In this document: positions 53,797 through 61,067 of the stretch, piece after piece
Position numbering within the stretch: the stretch's first letter is position 1
Layout: each line of letters begins with the position of its first letter
Origin: Nocardia terrae
GTDB lineage: Bacteria; Actinomycetota; Actinomycetes; Mycobacteriales; Mycobacteriaceae
Direction of reading: 5' to 3'
DNA length: 64,000 bases
Assembly (NCBI RefSeq): GCF_009760405.1
Contig: NZ_WRPP01000006.1
Location: 186,001-250,000 of the forward strand
The notes under the pieces: model-generated
Database searches by the model: none
The model's input: only the letters and a program-made list of their open reading frames with translations
Told to the model about the DNA's origin: nothing
Position numbers and translations under genes: made by a program

Positions 53797-54324
53797 TCAG
53801 TTGGTGCGATTGGCGTAGTCGAGGGGGAGCTTGCCCGGGGCGCGGTCGATGACGGTGTCGTCGTCGGCGTCTCGGGTTTCGAGAAAGGTGATCCGCCCCG
53901 TCGAGGCGACCAGGGTCTGGGGATAGGTCGGCCCCTGATCGCGTTCGGCGGTGATCTCGTCGAGGCTGTCCTCGTAACGTCCGAGCGTGCTCTCGGGGTA
54001 GTCGAGCATCCACTGCGGATAGCAGATGGTGGTGTGGATCCGGCGCTCGCACAGCCAGGCGATGAGCACGGTGACCGTGCCGGTCGGCTCGACCCAGGCG
54101 ATCTTGTACATGTCCCCGCTGAGCTGGAGCATCTTCGCCGGCTGCGCGGTGGACCAGCGCCCGAACATCGGCCCCTGCAGGCACCGGAACGCGACGGTCT
54201 GCGGATTGCGCACGTAGAGCTCGTACTTCCACCCGTTGTCGTACGCGTAGATCAAGTGCCGCCCCACGATCCCCGACAGGTCACCGGCCATGGCCGGTGC
54301 GGCAGCGGCATCCTCGGCGCTCAT
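53797..54324 (-). CDS. padC: Phenolic acid decarboxylase family protein
   Basis: 175 residues. HLIYAYDNGWKYELYVRN matches the Bacillus PadC start with Tyr11, Tyr13 and Tyr19 equivalents; GRWST keeps the Arg41 equivalent and WVEPTGTVT the catalytic Glu64. PADs decarboxylate p-coumaric, ferulic and caffeic acids to vinyl phenols without a cofactor. The ATG at 54324 has GAGGAG upstream. It is 82 bp downstream of the Rieske gene start on the same strand, not clearly an operon. All catalytic residues seem present. Confidence 0.87.
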   Translation of the reverse strand: MSAEDAAAAPAMAGDLSGIVGRHLIYAYDNGWKYELYVRNPQTVAFRCLQGPMFGRWSTAQPAKMLQLSGDMYKIAWVEPTGTVTVLIAWLCERRIHTTICYPQWMLDYPESTLGRYEDSLDEITAERDQGPTYPQTLVASTGRITFLETRDADDDTVIDRAPGKLPLDYANRTN

Positions 54325-54437
54325 CGCAAACTCCTCTCGGCCGACCTGCGTCAAGACCCGGGCGTCGTGGCCAGCCTAGCCCCTGACCACGCTTTATCGG
54401 TGCAACGCTGCCGCAGGCGGCCGGAGAAGCGAGCCGG

Positions 54438-55028
54438 TCAGTTCGCGGGAACGCCGTTGAGGAACCCGTCGGCAGCGCCGACCGCCGCACCGACTCCCGC
54501 GCCGAGCGCCGCGAACGGCGCCGCGACCATGGCGTAGCCCAGGGCCGCGCCCACGACCGGGACGATGACCAGGCCGATCGGGGCGAACGGGAGACCGGCC
54601 ACCAGGCCCGCGACCACGCCGATGACCGCGCCCGAGCTCGCGATCGGGGCGGCGGCGGTGGCTCCTACGGCCGCGCCGATCGCCGCGTCACCGAGGACCG
54701 CCTTGGCGACATGGGTGGCGTGGGCCGCGTCGAGGCCCGCGGCCTCGAGGGACTGGGTCAGCGCGGATTCGGCTCCCGCGGCGGCGGAGTTGATCTGCTG
54801 GGTCTGTTCGGCGGTGAGCCAGACGGGCTGGTCGAGTTGGACTGTGCCGATGCGGATCTGGGAATCGGGGATGTCGGTGGCCGGTTGGACGGCCGCCGGC
54901 GGCTCCTCGGCCTGCGCGGGGACGGTGCCGAGCAGGGCGAGGGATAAGGGGAGGGCCGCGGCGACCGCGAACCTGACCGCGCGTCGGGATACGGGACGAA
55001 CAGGACTGGTGGGCTGATCAGTGCCCAT
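54438..55028 (-). CDS. Secreted protein with glycine-zipper C-terminus (copy 3 of 3)
   Basis: 196 residues starting MGTDQPTSPV; ATG at 55028 has GAGG six bases upstream. Signal peptide ending PAQAEEPP. A short middle part with DSQIRIGTVQLDQPVWLT and a helical stretch is followed by a Gly/Ala zipper tail (AAIGAAVGATAAAPIASSG, GVVAGLVAGLPFAPIG). Same overall plan as 1567-2262 and 18915-19637 though the N-terminal domain differs. Likely inserts in or spans the envelope; role unknown. Confidence 0.75.
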   Translation of the reverse strand: MGTDQPTSPVRPVSRRAVRFAVAAALPLSLALLGTVPAQAEEPPAAVQPATDIPDSQIRIGTVQLDQPVWLTAEQTQQINSAAAGAESALTQSLEAAGLDAAHATHVAKAVLGDAAIGAAVGATAAAPIASSGAVIGVVAGLVAGLPFAPIGLVIVPVVGAALGYAMVAAPFAALGAGVGAAVGAADGFLNGVPAN

Positions 55029-55097
55029 AGGGAACCTCATTCCGAAACATCGATGCCTATCGCATCTGGATTCGAAACCGGAACCCGTTTGGATGCG

Positions 55098-55499
55098 TCA
55101 GCCGCGGCGCATATGCGGACCCGGACCACCCCAGTTGTGATGGCCGTGGTGGCCGTGGTGGATCAGGAGCAGCATGAACGTCAGATAGCAGACGGCGAAC
55201 AGGACGAACAGCGCACCGCCGATCCACAGCGACAGGATGCCGAGATAGCGGGCACGGCGAGAGGCATACCGCGCGCCGTCGGCATCACCCTCGCTCCACA
55301 GCGGAAAAACATTGAGGGCGTGGGTGAATGCCGAGAACGAGAGCGGCCAGAAGAACAGCAGCGACGCCACGGCCCAGCCGATATTGTTGGCCGGGCGGAC
55401 GGGTGTCGGTGGCTGGACGGTTGCGGGCGCCGGGGTAGTTTCGGGGAGCTCGGTTGTTCGGGGCTCTTCCGGGGTGGCGGCGGGTTCGGGGGTCGTCAT
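55098..55499 (-). CDS. CD225/dispanin-like membrane protein with His-rich tail
   Basis: 133 residues. A Pro/Thr-rich N-terminus (~35 residues) precedes NNIGWAVASLLFFWPLSFSAF, then ASRRARYLGILSLWIGGAL, the two-helix CD225 motif with the conserved basic loop. The C-terminus (HHGHHGHHNW) is His-rich and could bind metal. CD225 proteins alter membrane curvature; bacterial roles are largely unknown. ATG at 55499. Confidence 0.78.
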   Translation of the reverse strand: MTTPEPAATPEEPRTTELPETTPAPATVQPPTPVRPANNIGWAVASLLFFWPLSFSAFTHALNVFPLWSEGDADGARYASRRARYLGILSLWIGGALFVLFAVCYLTFMLLLIHHGHHGHHNWGGPGPHMRRG

Positions 55500-55625
55500 G
55501 GCGGATTCCTTTTCGAATTGCCTGGTCCGCGAGTTTTCGCGAGCTGTATGGGGTCGATTACGCGCTTGTTGTCTGGTAATCGGCCGTGAACCGCCGGAGA
55601 GATTGCTGCGTAGGAGATGCGAGTG

Positions 55626-56045
55626 ATGAGATTCGCCCGTCAGGTTGCTGTTCTCGGTACCGCTTTCGGCTTGTGCTGGTTACCCGCGATCGGGACGGCC
55701 GCCGCCGATCCCGTCGTCATTCCCTTTCAGATCAACTCCGCGCCGTACGGGATTCCCGGCGGCAGCTTCGACGCCTTCCCGGCCCGCTGCGCCGCCGTGG
55801 TCGGCGAGCAGTCCGGTGCGGTCGTCATCACGGGCGCACAGCCGCAGGGCTGGGGTTGCTCGATCTCCACACCCGTCACCTGGATCAACCTGTCCACGGG
55901 CGCGACCGGCAACGCCGTCCTGTCCAACGGCCTGAACGGAATCCCTTCCGCCGCAACGTTGTACACGGGCGTCGGGCAGGTCGCGGTGATGCTGACCCCG
56001 GGCGGCACCTACACGCCCGGTTTGGCGACCTTCTACGTGCCGTAA
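55626..56045 (+). CDS. Small secreted protein
   Basis: 139 residues. Signal peptide RFARQVAVLGTAFGLCWLPAIGTAAA, then a mature ~110-residue domain (PVVIPFQINSAPYGIPGG, CAAVVGEQSGAVVITGAQ, WGCSISTPVTWINLS) with two Cys, likely a beta barrel with a disulfide. TAGGAG favours the ATG at 55626 or the GTG at 55623 over the ATG at 55617. Function unknown. Confidence 0.72.
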   Translation: MRFARQVAVLGTAFGLCWLPAIGTAAADPVVIPFQINSAPYGIPGGSFDAFPARCAAVVGEQSGAVVITGAQPQGWGCSISTPVTWINLSTGATGNAVLSNGLNGIPSAATLYTGVGQVAVMLTPGGTYTPGLATFYVP

Positions 56046-56097
56046 TTCGGGGCATTAGTCCATATGACCGGGGTGGTCGTCTTCATAGCCTGAAGGT

Positions 56098-59000
56098 ATG
56101 GAGATCGCCGGATACTGCACGCTCTGCAAATCGCGATGCGGCGCTGTCTACACCGTCGAGAACGGCCGCTTGACGGGCGTCCGCCCCGACCCCGAGCATC
56201 CCAACGGCAAGTCGATGTGCCCGAAGGGGCGATCGGCCCCGGAGATCGTGCACAGCACGTCCCGGCTCACCACGCCCCTGCGGCGCACCCGCCCCAAGGG
56301 GGATCCGGACCCGGGCTGGGAACCCGTCGGCTGGGACGAGGCGCTCGACGAGATCGCCGCCCGGCTGACCGGTATCGCCGCCACCGACGGCCCGGAGGCC
56401 GTCGCGTTCGCGCAGGCGACGCCATCGGGCACCGCGGTGGCCGACGGCATGGAGTGGATCGATCGTTTCGTGCACGGATTCGGCAGCCCGAATACCGTTT
56501 TCAGCACCGAGATCTGCAACTGGCACAAGGATGTGGCGCACACCTTCACCTTCGGCACCGCCCTGCCGGTGCCGGATTTCGGCGCGACCGATCTGGCGAT
56601 CCTGTGGGGTTTCAACCCCGCCAAGACCTGGCTGGCCCAGTCCACCGACCTGGCCGAGGCACAGGCCCGGGGCGCGCGGCTGGCCGTGATCGATCCGCGG
56701 CGCTCCACCAGCGCGCTGCACGCCGACCATTGGCTGCGGGTGCGGCCGGGCGCGGATGCCGCATTGGCGCTCGGACTCGCCGGGCGGCTGATCGAGCGCG
56801 GTGAATTCGACGAGGGATTCGTCCGTGGCTGGAGCAATGCTCCGCTGCTGGTCCGCGCGGACACCGGACGGTTTCTGCGAGCAGCCGAGATCTGGCCCGA
56901 CGCCACCGGGTACGTGGCCTGGGACGAGTACGACGACGCGCCCGCGGTGTACGACACCCGATTCCCGGCCATGTCCCCGGAACGATTCGCGCTGTACGGA
57001 ACCCGTCGCGTCGCCACCCGTGCGGGCGTCGTCGACTGCGCTCCCGCCTTCGCGCACTACACGCGCGCCTGCCGGGAGTGGCCGCTGGATCGCGTCGCCC
57101 GCGAGACCTGGATCGAGCCCGCCCGCATCGCCGCCCTCGCGGACGCGATCGCGCAGGCCGATTCGGTGTCCTATTACGGCTGGACCGGAATCGGCCAGCA
57201 CGCCAATGCCGCTCAGACCGAGCGCGCCATCGCCACCCTCTACGCGCTGACCGGATCCTTCGACGCGCTCGGCGGCAATGTCATCCTGCCGCGGCCGCCG
57301 GTGAACCCCGTTTCCGCTCGCGCGACGCAACTCGCACCCGAGCAACGCGCGAAAACCCTCGGCTTGGCGCAGCGTCCGCTGGGACCCCCGGCGCAGGGCT
57401 GGATCACGGCTCGCGACCTGTGCCGATCCATCCTGGACGGCGAGCCCTACCGAGTTCGTGCCCTCGTCGGATTCGGATCCAATATTCTTCTGTCCCAACC
57501 TGATTCGCAACGAACCGCCCGCGCGCTCGCGGCCCTGGACTTCCACGTGCAGGTGGACCTGTTCGAAACCCCCACCGCCCGCTACGCCGACATCCTGCTG
57601 CCCGCCAACAGCCCGTGGGAACGGGAAGCCCTGCGGGTCGGCTTCGAAGCGAGCCACCGCGCCCAGGAGCACGTGCAACTGCGGCAGCGGATGGTCGAAC
57701 CGGTGGGGGAGTCGCGCTCCGATACCGAGATCGTCTTCGCCCTCGCGACCCGCATGGGCATGGGCGAGCTGTTCTTCGACGGCGAGGTCGAGCAGGGCTG
57801 GAACCATCAGCTGGAACCGCTGGGACTGACGGTCGCACAGCTGCGCGCACAGCCCGGCGGCGTGCGGTTCCCGTTGGCGCGCGAGTACCGCAAGTACCGC
57901 AGCGCCGGTTTCGCCACTCCCACCAACCGCGTCGAGTTCTACAGCGAACGCCTTGCCGCACACGGCTATTCACCGGTACCCGAATTCACCGCGCCCACCG
58001 CGCCCGATGCGGCCTTCCCGCTCGTGCTGACCTGTGCCAAGAACGGCTACTTCTGCCACAGTCAGCACCGGCAGGTCAATTCGCTGCGCCGCCGCTCCCC
58101 GGAACCGAGCCTGGACATCGCCCCGGCGACGGCCGCCGAACGCGGTATCGCCGAAGGGCAGTGGGTGGTGCTGTCGACCGAACTCGGCACCGTGCGCATG
58201 CGGGCCCGCTTCGACGAGTCCTTGGATCCGCGAGTGGTCGTCAGTGAATACGGTTGGTGGCAGGCGAATCCTGACCTGGGCCTGCCCGGCGCGAACCCGA
58301 TCGGGCCGGACGGAAGCAACTACAACCTGCTCGTGGGCGATGAGGAAGCGGATCCGCTCTCGGGCTCGGTTCCCTTGCGCTCCTTCACCTGTCAGGTCAC
58401 CGCGGCCGCGGACGACACCTGGCAGGGCACACGCACCTTCACGGTGGCCGCCGCGGAAGCGGTCAGCCCGGGAATCCGCGCCCTGTCCTTGATCCCCGAG
58501 GATGGCGCACCGGTGCCGGACTACCGTGCCGGACAGCATCTGACCGTCAGCACGGCGACGAAAAGTGATGTCGCCCGCAGCTATTCGCTCACCGGACCTG
58601 CCCGCGCCGAGGGTCGGCCGGGCTACCGGCTCGCGGTCCGCCATGTACCGGGCGGCGTCTTGTCCGGGCATGTCCACGACACCCTCGGAGTGGGTGACCG
58701 GCTCGAACTTCGCAGTCCAGCGGGAACTTTCGTCATCCCGACCGACACCGACAACCCGATCGTGATGATGGCGGCCGGTATCGGCATCACCCCGTTCCTC
58801 GCCCACTTGGAAACCCTCGCCGCGACCGGTGGCACGACGCCCGAGGTGGTACTGCACTTCGGCGTCCGGAACTCCGCGGACCATCCGTTCCGCGACCGCC
58901 TGCGCGACCTCGCGGCCGAGATCGGTCCTCGCCTGCGCATCGTCACCCACTACTCGGCCCCGCTCGCCGGTGATGTGCCGCAACGGGATTACGACATCCA

Positions 59001-59442
59001 CGGCCGCGTCGGCGCCGCCGCCGTCGATACCGGCCTGATCGAACGCCGCGCCCGGTTCTACCTGTGCGGCCCCGCGCCCATGCTCACCACGGTCCGCACC
59101 GATCTCCTGTCGCGCGGGGTACCCGCCTGGGAGATCTTCTCCGAACGCTTCACCGCCCCGAATCGGGACTTGGAGGTTCCCGAGAACGCCCGCTACACAG
59201 TGCGTTTCACCCGCTCCGACCGTGAACTCACCTGGACGAACGGCGACGGCACGCTACTCGAACTGGCCGAGAAATCCGGCCTGGAGATGCGCAGCGGCTG
59301 CCGCGTCGGCCAGTGCGAGAGCTGCCGATGCACCGTGGCCAAGGGCGACGTCGGCCATTTCGTCGACACCGCCCACCTCGAGGACGACGACTGCCTGCCC
59401 TGTCAGGCGGTCCCCATCTCCGACCTCGAACTCGATGCCTGA
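56098..59442 (+). CDS. Fused molybdoenzyme: bis-MGD oxidoreductase + ferredoxin reductase + 2Fe-2S ferredoxin
   Basis: 1114 residues, one frame. Residues ~1-770 are a DMSO-reductase-superfamily enzyme with a 4Fe-4S start (CTLCKSRCG plus a distal Cys in GKSMCPKG), LLWGFNPAKTWLAQ, AVIDPRRSTSALHADH and a C-terminal MopB_CT-like part. About 775-1015 is a flavodoxin-reductase-type FAD/NAD domain (VARSYSLTGPA FAD motif, MMAAGIGITPFLAHLE, FYLCGPAPMLTTVR). About 1025-1114 is a plant-type 2Fe-2S ferredoxin (SGCRVGQCESCRC with a later Cys in CLPC). It is thus a self-contained NAD(P)H-linked molybdoenzyme. Active-site ligand and substrate unknown. It ends 5 bp from iclR of the purine cluster. Confidence 0.9.
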   Translation: MEIAGYCTLCKSRCGAVYTVENGRLTGVRPDPEHPNGKSMCPKGRSAPEIVHSTSRLTTPLRRTRPKGDPDPGWEPVGWDEALDEIAARLTGIAATDGPEAVAFAQATPSGTAVADGMEWIDRFVHGFGSPNTVFSTEICNWHKDVAHTFTFGTALPVPDFGATDLAILWGFNPAKTWLAQSTDLAEAQARGARLAVIDPRRSTSALHADHWLRVRPGADAALALGLAGRLIERGEFDEGFVRGWSNAPLLVRADTGRFLRAAEIWPDATGYVAWDEYDDAPAVYDTRFPAMSPERFALYGTRRVATRAGVVDCAPAFAHYTRACREWPLDRVARETWIEPARIAALADAIAQADSVSYYGWTGIGQHANAAQTERAIATLYALTGSFDALGGNVILPRPPVNPVSARATQLAPEQRAKTLGLAQRPLGPPAQGWITARDLCRSILDGEPYRVRALVGFGSNILLSQPDSQRTARALAALDFHVQVDLFETPTARYADILLPANSPWEREALRVGFEASHRAQEHVQLRQRMVEPVGESRSDTEIVFALATRMGMGELFFDGEVEQGWNHQLEPLGLTVAQLRAQPGGVRFPLAREYRKYRSAGFATPTNRVEFYSERLAAHGYSPVPEFTAPTAPDAAFPLVLTCAKNGYFCHSQHRQVNSLRRRSPEPSLDIAPATAAERGIAEGQWVVLSTELGTVRMRARFDESLDPRVVVSEYGWWQANPDLGLPGANPIGPDGSNYNLLVGDEEADPLSGSVPLRSFTCQVTAAADDTWQGTRTFTVAAAEAVSPGIRALSLIPEDGAPVPDYRAGQHLTVSTATKSDVARSYSLTGPARAEGRPGYRLAVRHVPGGVLSGHVHDTLGVGDRLELRSPAGTFVIPTDTDNPIVMMAAGIGITPFLAHLETLAATGGTTPEVVLHFGVRNSADHPFRDRLRDLAAEIGPRLRIVTHYSAPLAGDVPQRDYDIHGRVGAAAVDTGLIERRARFYLCGPAPMLTTVRTDLLSRGVPAWEIFSERFTAPNRDLEVPENARYTVRFTRSDRELTWTNGDGTLLELAEKSGLEMRSGCRVGQCESCRCTVAKGDVGHFVDTAHLEDDDCLPCQAVPISDLELDA

Positions 59443-59447
59443 GCGCC

Positions 59448-60209
59448 TCAGCGCAGATCCTCGGACAGCGCCTCGGCCACTTCGGTGAGCAGCGGCGCGG
59501 CCCGCTCGACGAGTTCCTCGGTCATCCGGCCGACCGGACCGGACACCGAGATCGCCAGCCGGGCAGGGGCTTTCGGCACCGCGACCGCGACGCAGCGCAC
59601 GCCCATCTCCTGCTCGCCCTCGTCCATGGCGTAGCCGGTGCGCGCGGCCTCGGCGAGTTGCGCGGCGAACTCGTCCGGATCGGTGATCGTGCTGTCGGTG
59701 TAGCGCGGCATTCCGGTGCGGGCCAGCAGGTTTCGGGTCAGGTCGGGGGGTGAGCCCGCCAGTATCGCCTTGCCGACGGCCGTGCAGTGCGGCAGTGCGC
59801 GCCGGCCCACCTCGGTGAACATGCGCATGGAGTGCCGGGACTGCACTTGCGCGACGTAGACGATCTGATCCCCGTCCAGCATGGCCATATTCGCGGATTC
59901 GCCGAGCTCGTCGACCAGTCGCTGCAGATGCGGGCGGGCCAGCACCGACAGCATCTGCGAGGAGCTCTCGCCGAGCTTGATCAGCTTGGGCCCCAGCACA
60001 TATTTGCGTGAGGGCTCCTGATGCAGATAGCCCAGATCCACCAGGGTGCGCACCAACCGGTGAATGGTCGGGAGCGGCAGACCCGACTCCGTGGCGAGCT
60101 GGGACAGGCCCATCATGCCGCCCTCGTCGGCCATGAGCTCGAGCAGTCCGAACGCACGCTCGATGGACTGCACGCCTCCGGTGCCCTTGGGCTCTTTTGC
60201 TGCGGGCAC
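59448..60209 (-). CDS. IclR-family transcriptional regulator (AllR-like by context)
   Basis: 253 residues. N-terminal winged HTH: VQSIERAFGLLELMADEGG, MGLSQLATESGLPLPTIHRL, then DLGYLHQEPSRKYVLG; the C-terminal GAF-like effector domain has ALPHCTAVGKAILAG and GVRCVAVAVPKAPARLAIS. The GTG at 60209 has GGGAGG eight bases upstream. It is divergent from the thiamine-binding/HTH pair and next to purine degradation genes, suggesting a ligand such as allantoin or glyoxylate (as for AllR). TTCCG-N5-CGGAA at 60231-60245 lies in the shared promoter. Confidence 0.9.
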   Translation of the reverse strand: MPAAKEPKGTGGVQSIERAFGLLELMADEGGMMGLSQLATESGLPLPTIHRLVRTLVDLGYLHQEPSRKYVLGPKLIKLGESSSQMLSVLARPHLQRLVDELGESANMAMLDGDQIVYVAQVQSRHSMRMFTEVGRRALPHCTAVGKAILAGSPPDLTRNLLARTGMPRYTDSTITDPDEFAAQLAEAARTGYAMDEGEQEMGVRCVAVAVPKAPARLAISVSGPVGRMTEELVERAAPLLTEVAEALSEDLR

Positions 60210-60230
60210 TTGCCGGTCCTCCCTAGCCGT

Positions 60231-60245
60231 TTCCGAATGCCGGAA
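60231..60245. promoter_or_regulatory. IclR-type palindrome (site A)
   Basis: TTCCG-AATGC-CGGAA in the 52-bp gap between iclR and the divergent thiamine-binding-like gene. Perfect 5-bp arms. The same half-sites in opposite order appear at 60961 and 62682. Confidence 0.55.
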
Positions 60246-60261
60246 TAGTAGCCTGACCCGC

Positions 60262-60501
60262 ATGCGGCTACGCGCGGAGTTCACGACCGAACCGTTCCAT
60301 GGCGAAGGGGAGGCCCCGCCGCATGCGCTGGCCGCCCTCGAACTCGCCGAATCGGCCGGTCTGGAATGCGATTTCGGTCCGCTGGGCACCTCGGTGTCCG
60401 GGGCGGACGACAAACTACTGCCGGTGCTGGGCGAGATCATGGTGACCGCCTTCGCCCACGGCGCGACGAGAGTGACGATGCAGGTCGAGCAGGATGACTG
60501 A
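60262..60501 (+). CDS. Thiamine-binding-like protein (MTH1187/YkoF type)
   Basis: 79 residues. ATG at 60262 (MRLRAEFTTEPF). The ferredoxin-like fold is suggested by ALAALELAESAGLECDFGPL and the C-terminal VTAFAHGATRVTMQVEQD, as in the Thiamine_BP/DUF77 family. Its stop overlaps the next gene by 8 bp, so the two are translated together. The real ligand could be thiamine or another heterocycle, which in this purine-catabolic setting is worth testing. Confidence 0.75.
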   Translation: MRLRAEFTTEPFHGEGEAPPHALAALELAESAGLECDFGPLGTSVSGADDKLLPVLGEIMVTAFAHGATRVTMQVEQDD

Positions 60502-60880
60502 ACGTTCGCCAGGCGAGACGCACCCGGTGCTGGTGACCCTCGCCCCGATTCTGGACAAGACGGGCGGCCGCCTGGTCGCCCCCGAAAACGCCACCGACGA
60601 CGACATTCCCGTGGTCTGGGAGGGCGAGACGCTGGCCTGCGTGCGCTTCGGCCAGCCCGAACCCGACCCGCTCGGCGGCCTGGAGAAGATCCTGGAGGAG
60701 GTCGCGGTGGAGCTCGGCGGCCCGCTGACCGGTCTGCCGCGCGCCGACAAGCAGCGCGCGGTGCGCTTGCTGGAAGAGCGGGGCGCGTTCACCTTCCGCA
60801 AGTCCGCGGAGACGGTGGCGGCGGCGCTGGGGGTCACCCGCTTCACGGTCTACAACTACCTGAACCGCGAACGCGCCTAG
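60494..60880 (+). CDS. Helix-turn-helix protein (DauR/YheO C-terminal type)
   Basis: 128 residues. The C-terminus RLLEERGAFTFRKSAETVAA and LGVTRFTVYNYLNRERA matches the HTH_22-like C-terminal domain of DauR/YheO. The N-terminal half (VLVTLAPILDKTGGRL, PENATDDDIPVVWEGETLA) is a small sensor-like domain of unknown type rather than the usual PAS-like domain. Overlaps the thiamine-binding gene by 8 bp; probably a regulator of the permease/uraD genes downstream. Confidence 0.75.
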   Translation: MTERSPGETHPVLVTLAPILDKTGGRLVAPENATDDDIPVVWEGETLACVRFGQPEPDPLGGLEKILEEVAVELGGPLTGLPRADKQRAVRLLEERGAFTFRKSAETVAAALGVTRFTVYNYLNRERA

Positions 60881-60909
60881 CCGATCCCAATCGGCCGACA
60901 GATATATTT

Positions 60910-60924
60910 TCAACGGATTGTTGA
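60910..60924. promoter_or_regulatory. TCAAC-N5-GTTGA palindrome upstream of the permease
   Basis: TCAACGGATTGTTGA has perfect 5-bp arms, 147 bp before the permease GTG. Two stronger versions, TCAACAGTGCTTGTTGA (62583-62599) and TCAACAAAATGTTGA (62629-62643), precede uraD. A shared operator for the purine cluster is likely. Confidence 0.6.
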
Positions 60925-60950
60925 CCGTGCTTTGTGGCGCGTGCCACTGT

Positions 60951-60986
60951 TCTCGGATAGCGGAATGACCCTTCCGCTATCCGAGA
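60951..60986 (+). promoter_or_regulatory. 36-bp perfect inverted repeat in the permease leader
   Basis: TCTCGGATAGCGGAA-TGACCC-TTCCGCTATCCGAGA: 15-bp perfect arms around six bases, ending at the GAGAGAGG ribosome site before the small leader frame. As DNA it contains a CGGAA-N6-TTCCG core (site B); as RNA it is a very stable hairpin that could mask the ribosome site. A diverged copy lies before uraD. Confidence 0.7.
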
Positions 60987-60998
60987 GAGGTTGCGCCA

Positions 60999-61067
60999 AT
61001 GGAGACGTTGAAAGAACTCGATTCGACGCCACGCCAAACGGGGGGCTGGGCTAGCTGTGAGTGCTGA
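60999..61067 (+). pseudogene. Truncated uraD 5' end (leader frame before the permease)
   Basis: ATG at 60999 opens METLKELDST, aligned with MVTLVEFNST of the real uraD start at 62720, including an almost identical leader (GAGAGAGG, GCGCCA, ATG). The frame ends at 61065-61067, 11 bp inside the permease gene. It is a duplicated, truncated copy. It may act as a leader peptide coupling translation to the permease GTG at 61057. Confidence 0.7.

Noticed and set aside
56083..57963. Minus-strand frame of 626 codons opposite the fused molybdoenzyme
   Set aside because: Same cause; the plus-strand frame has all cofactor motifs in order.
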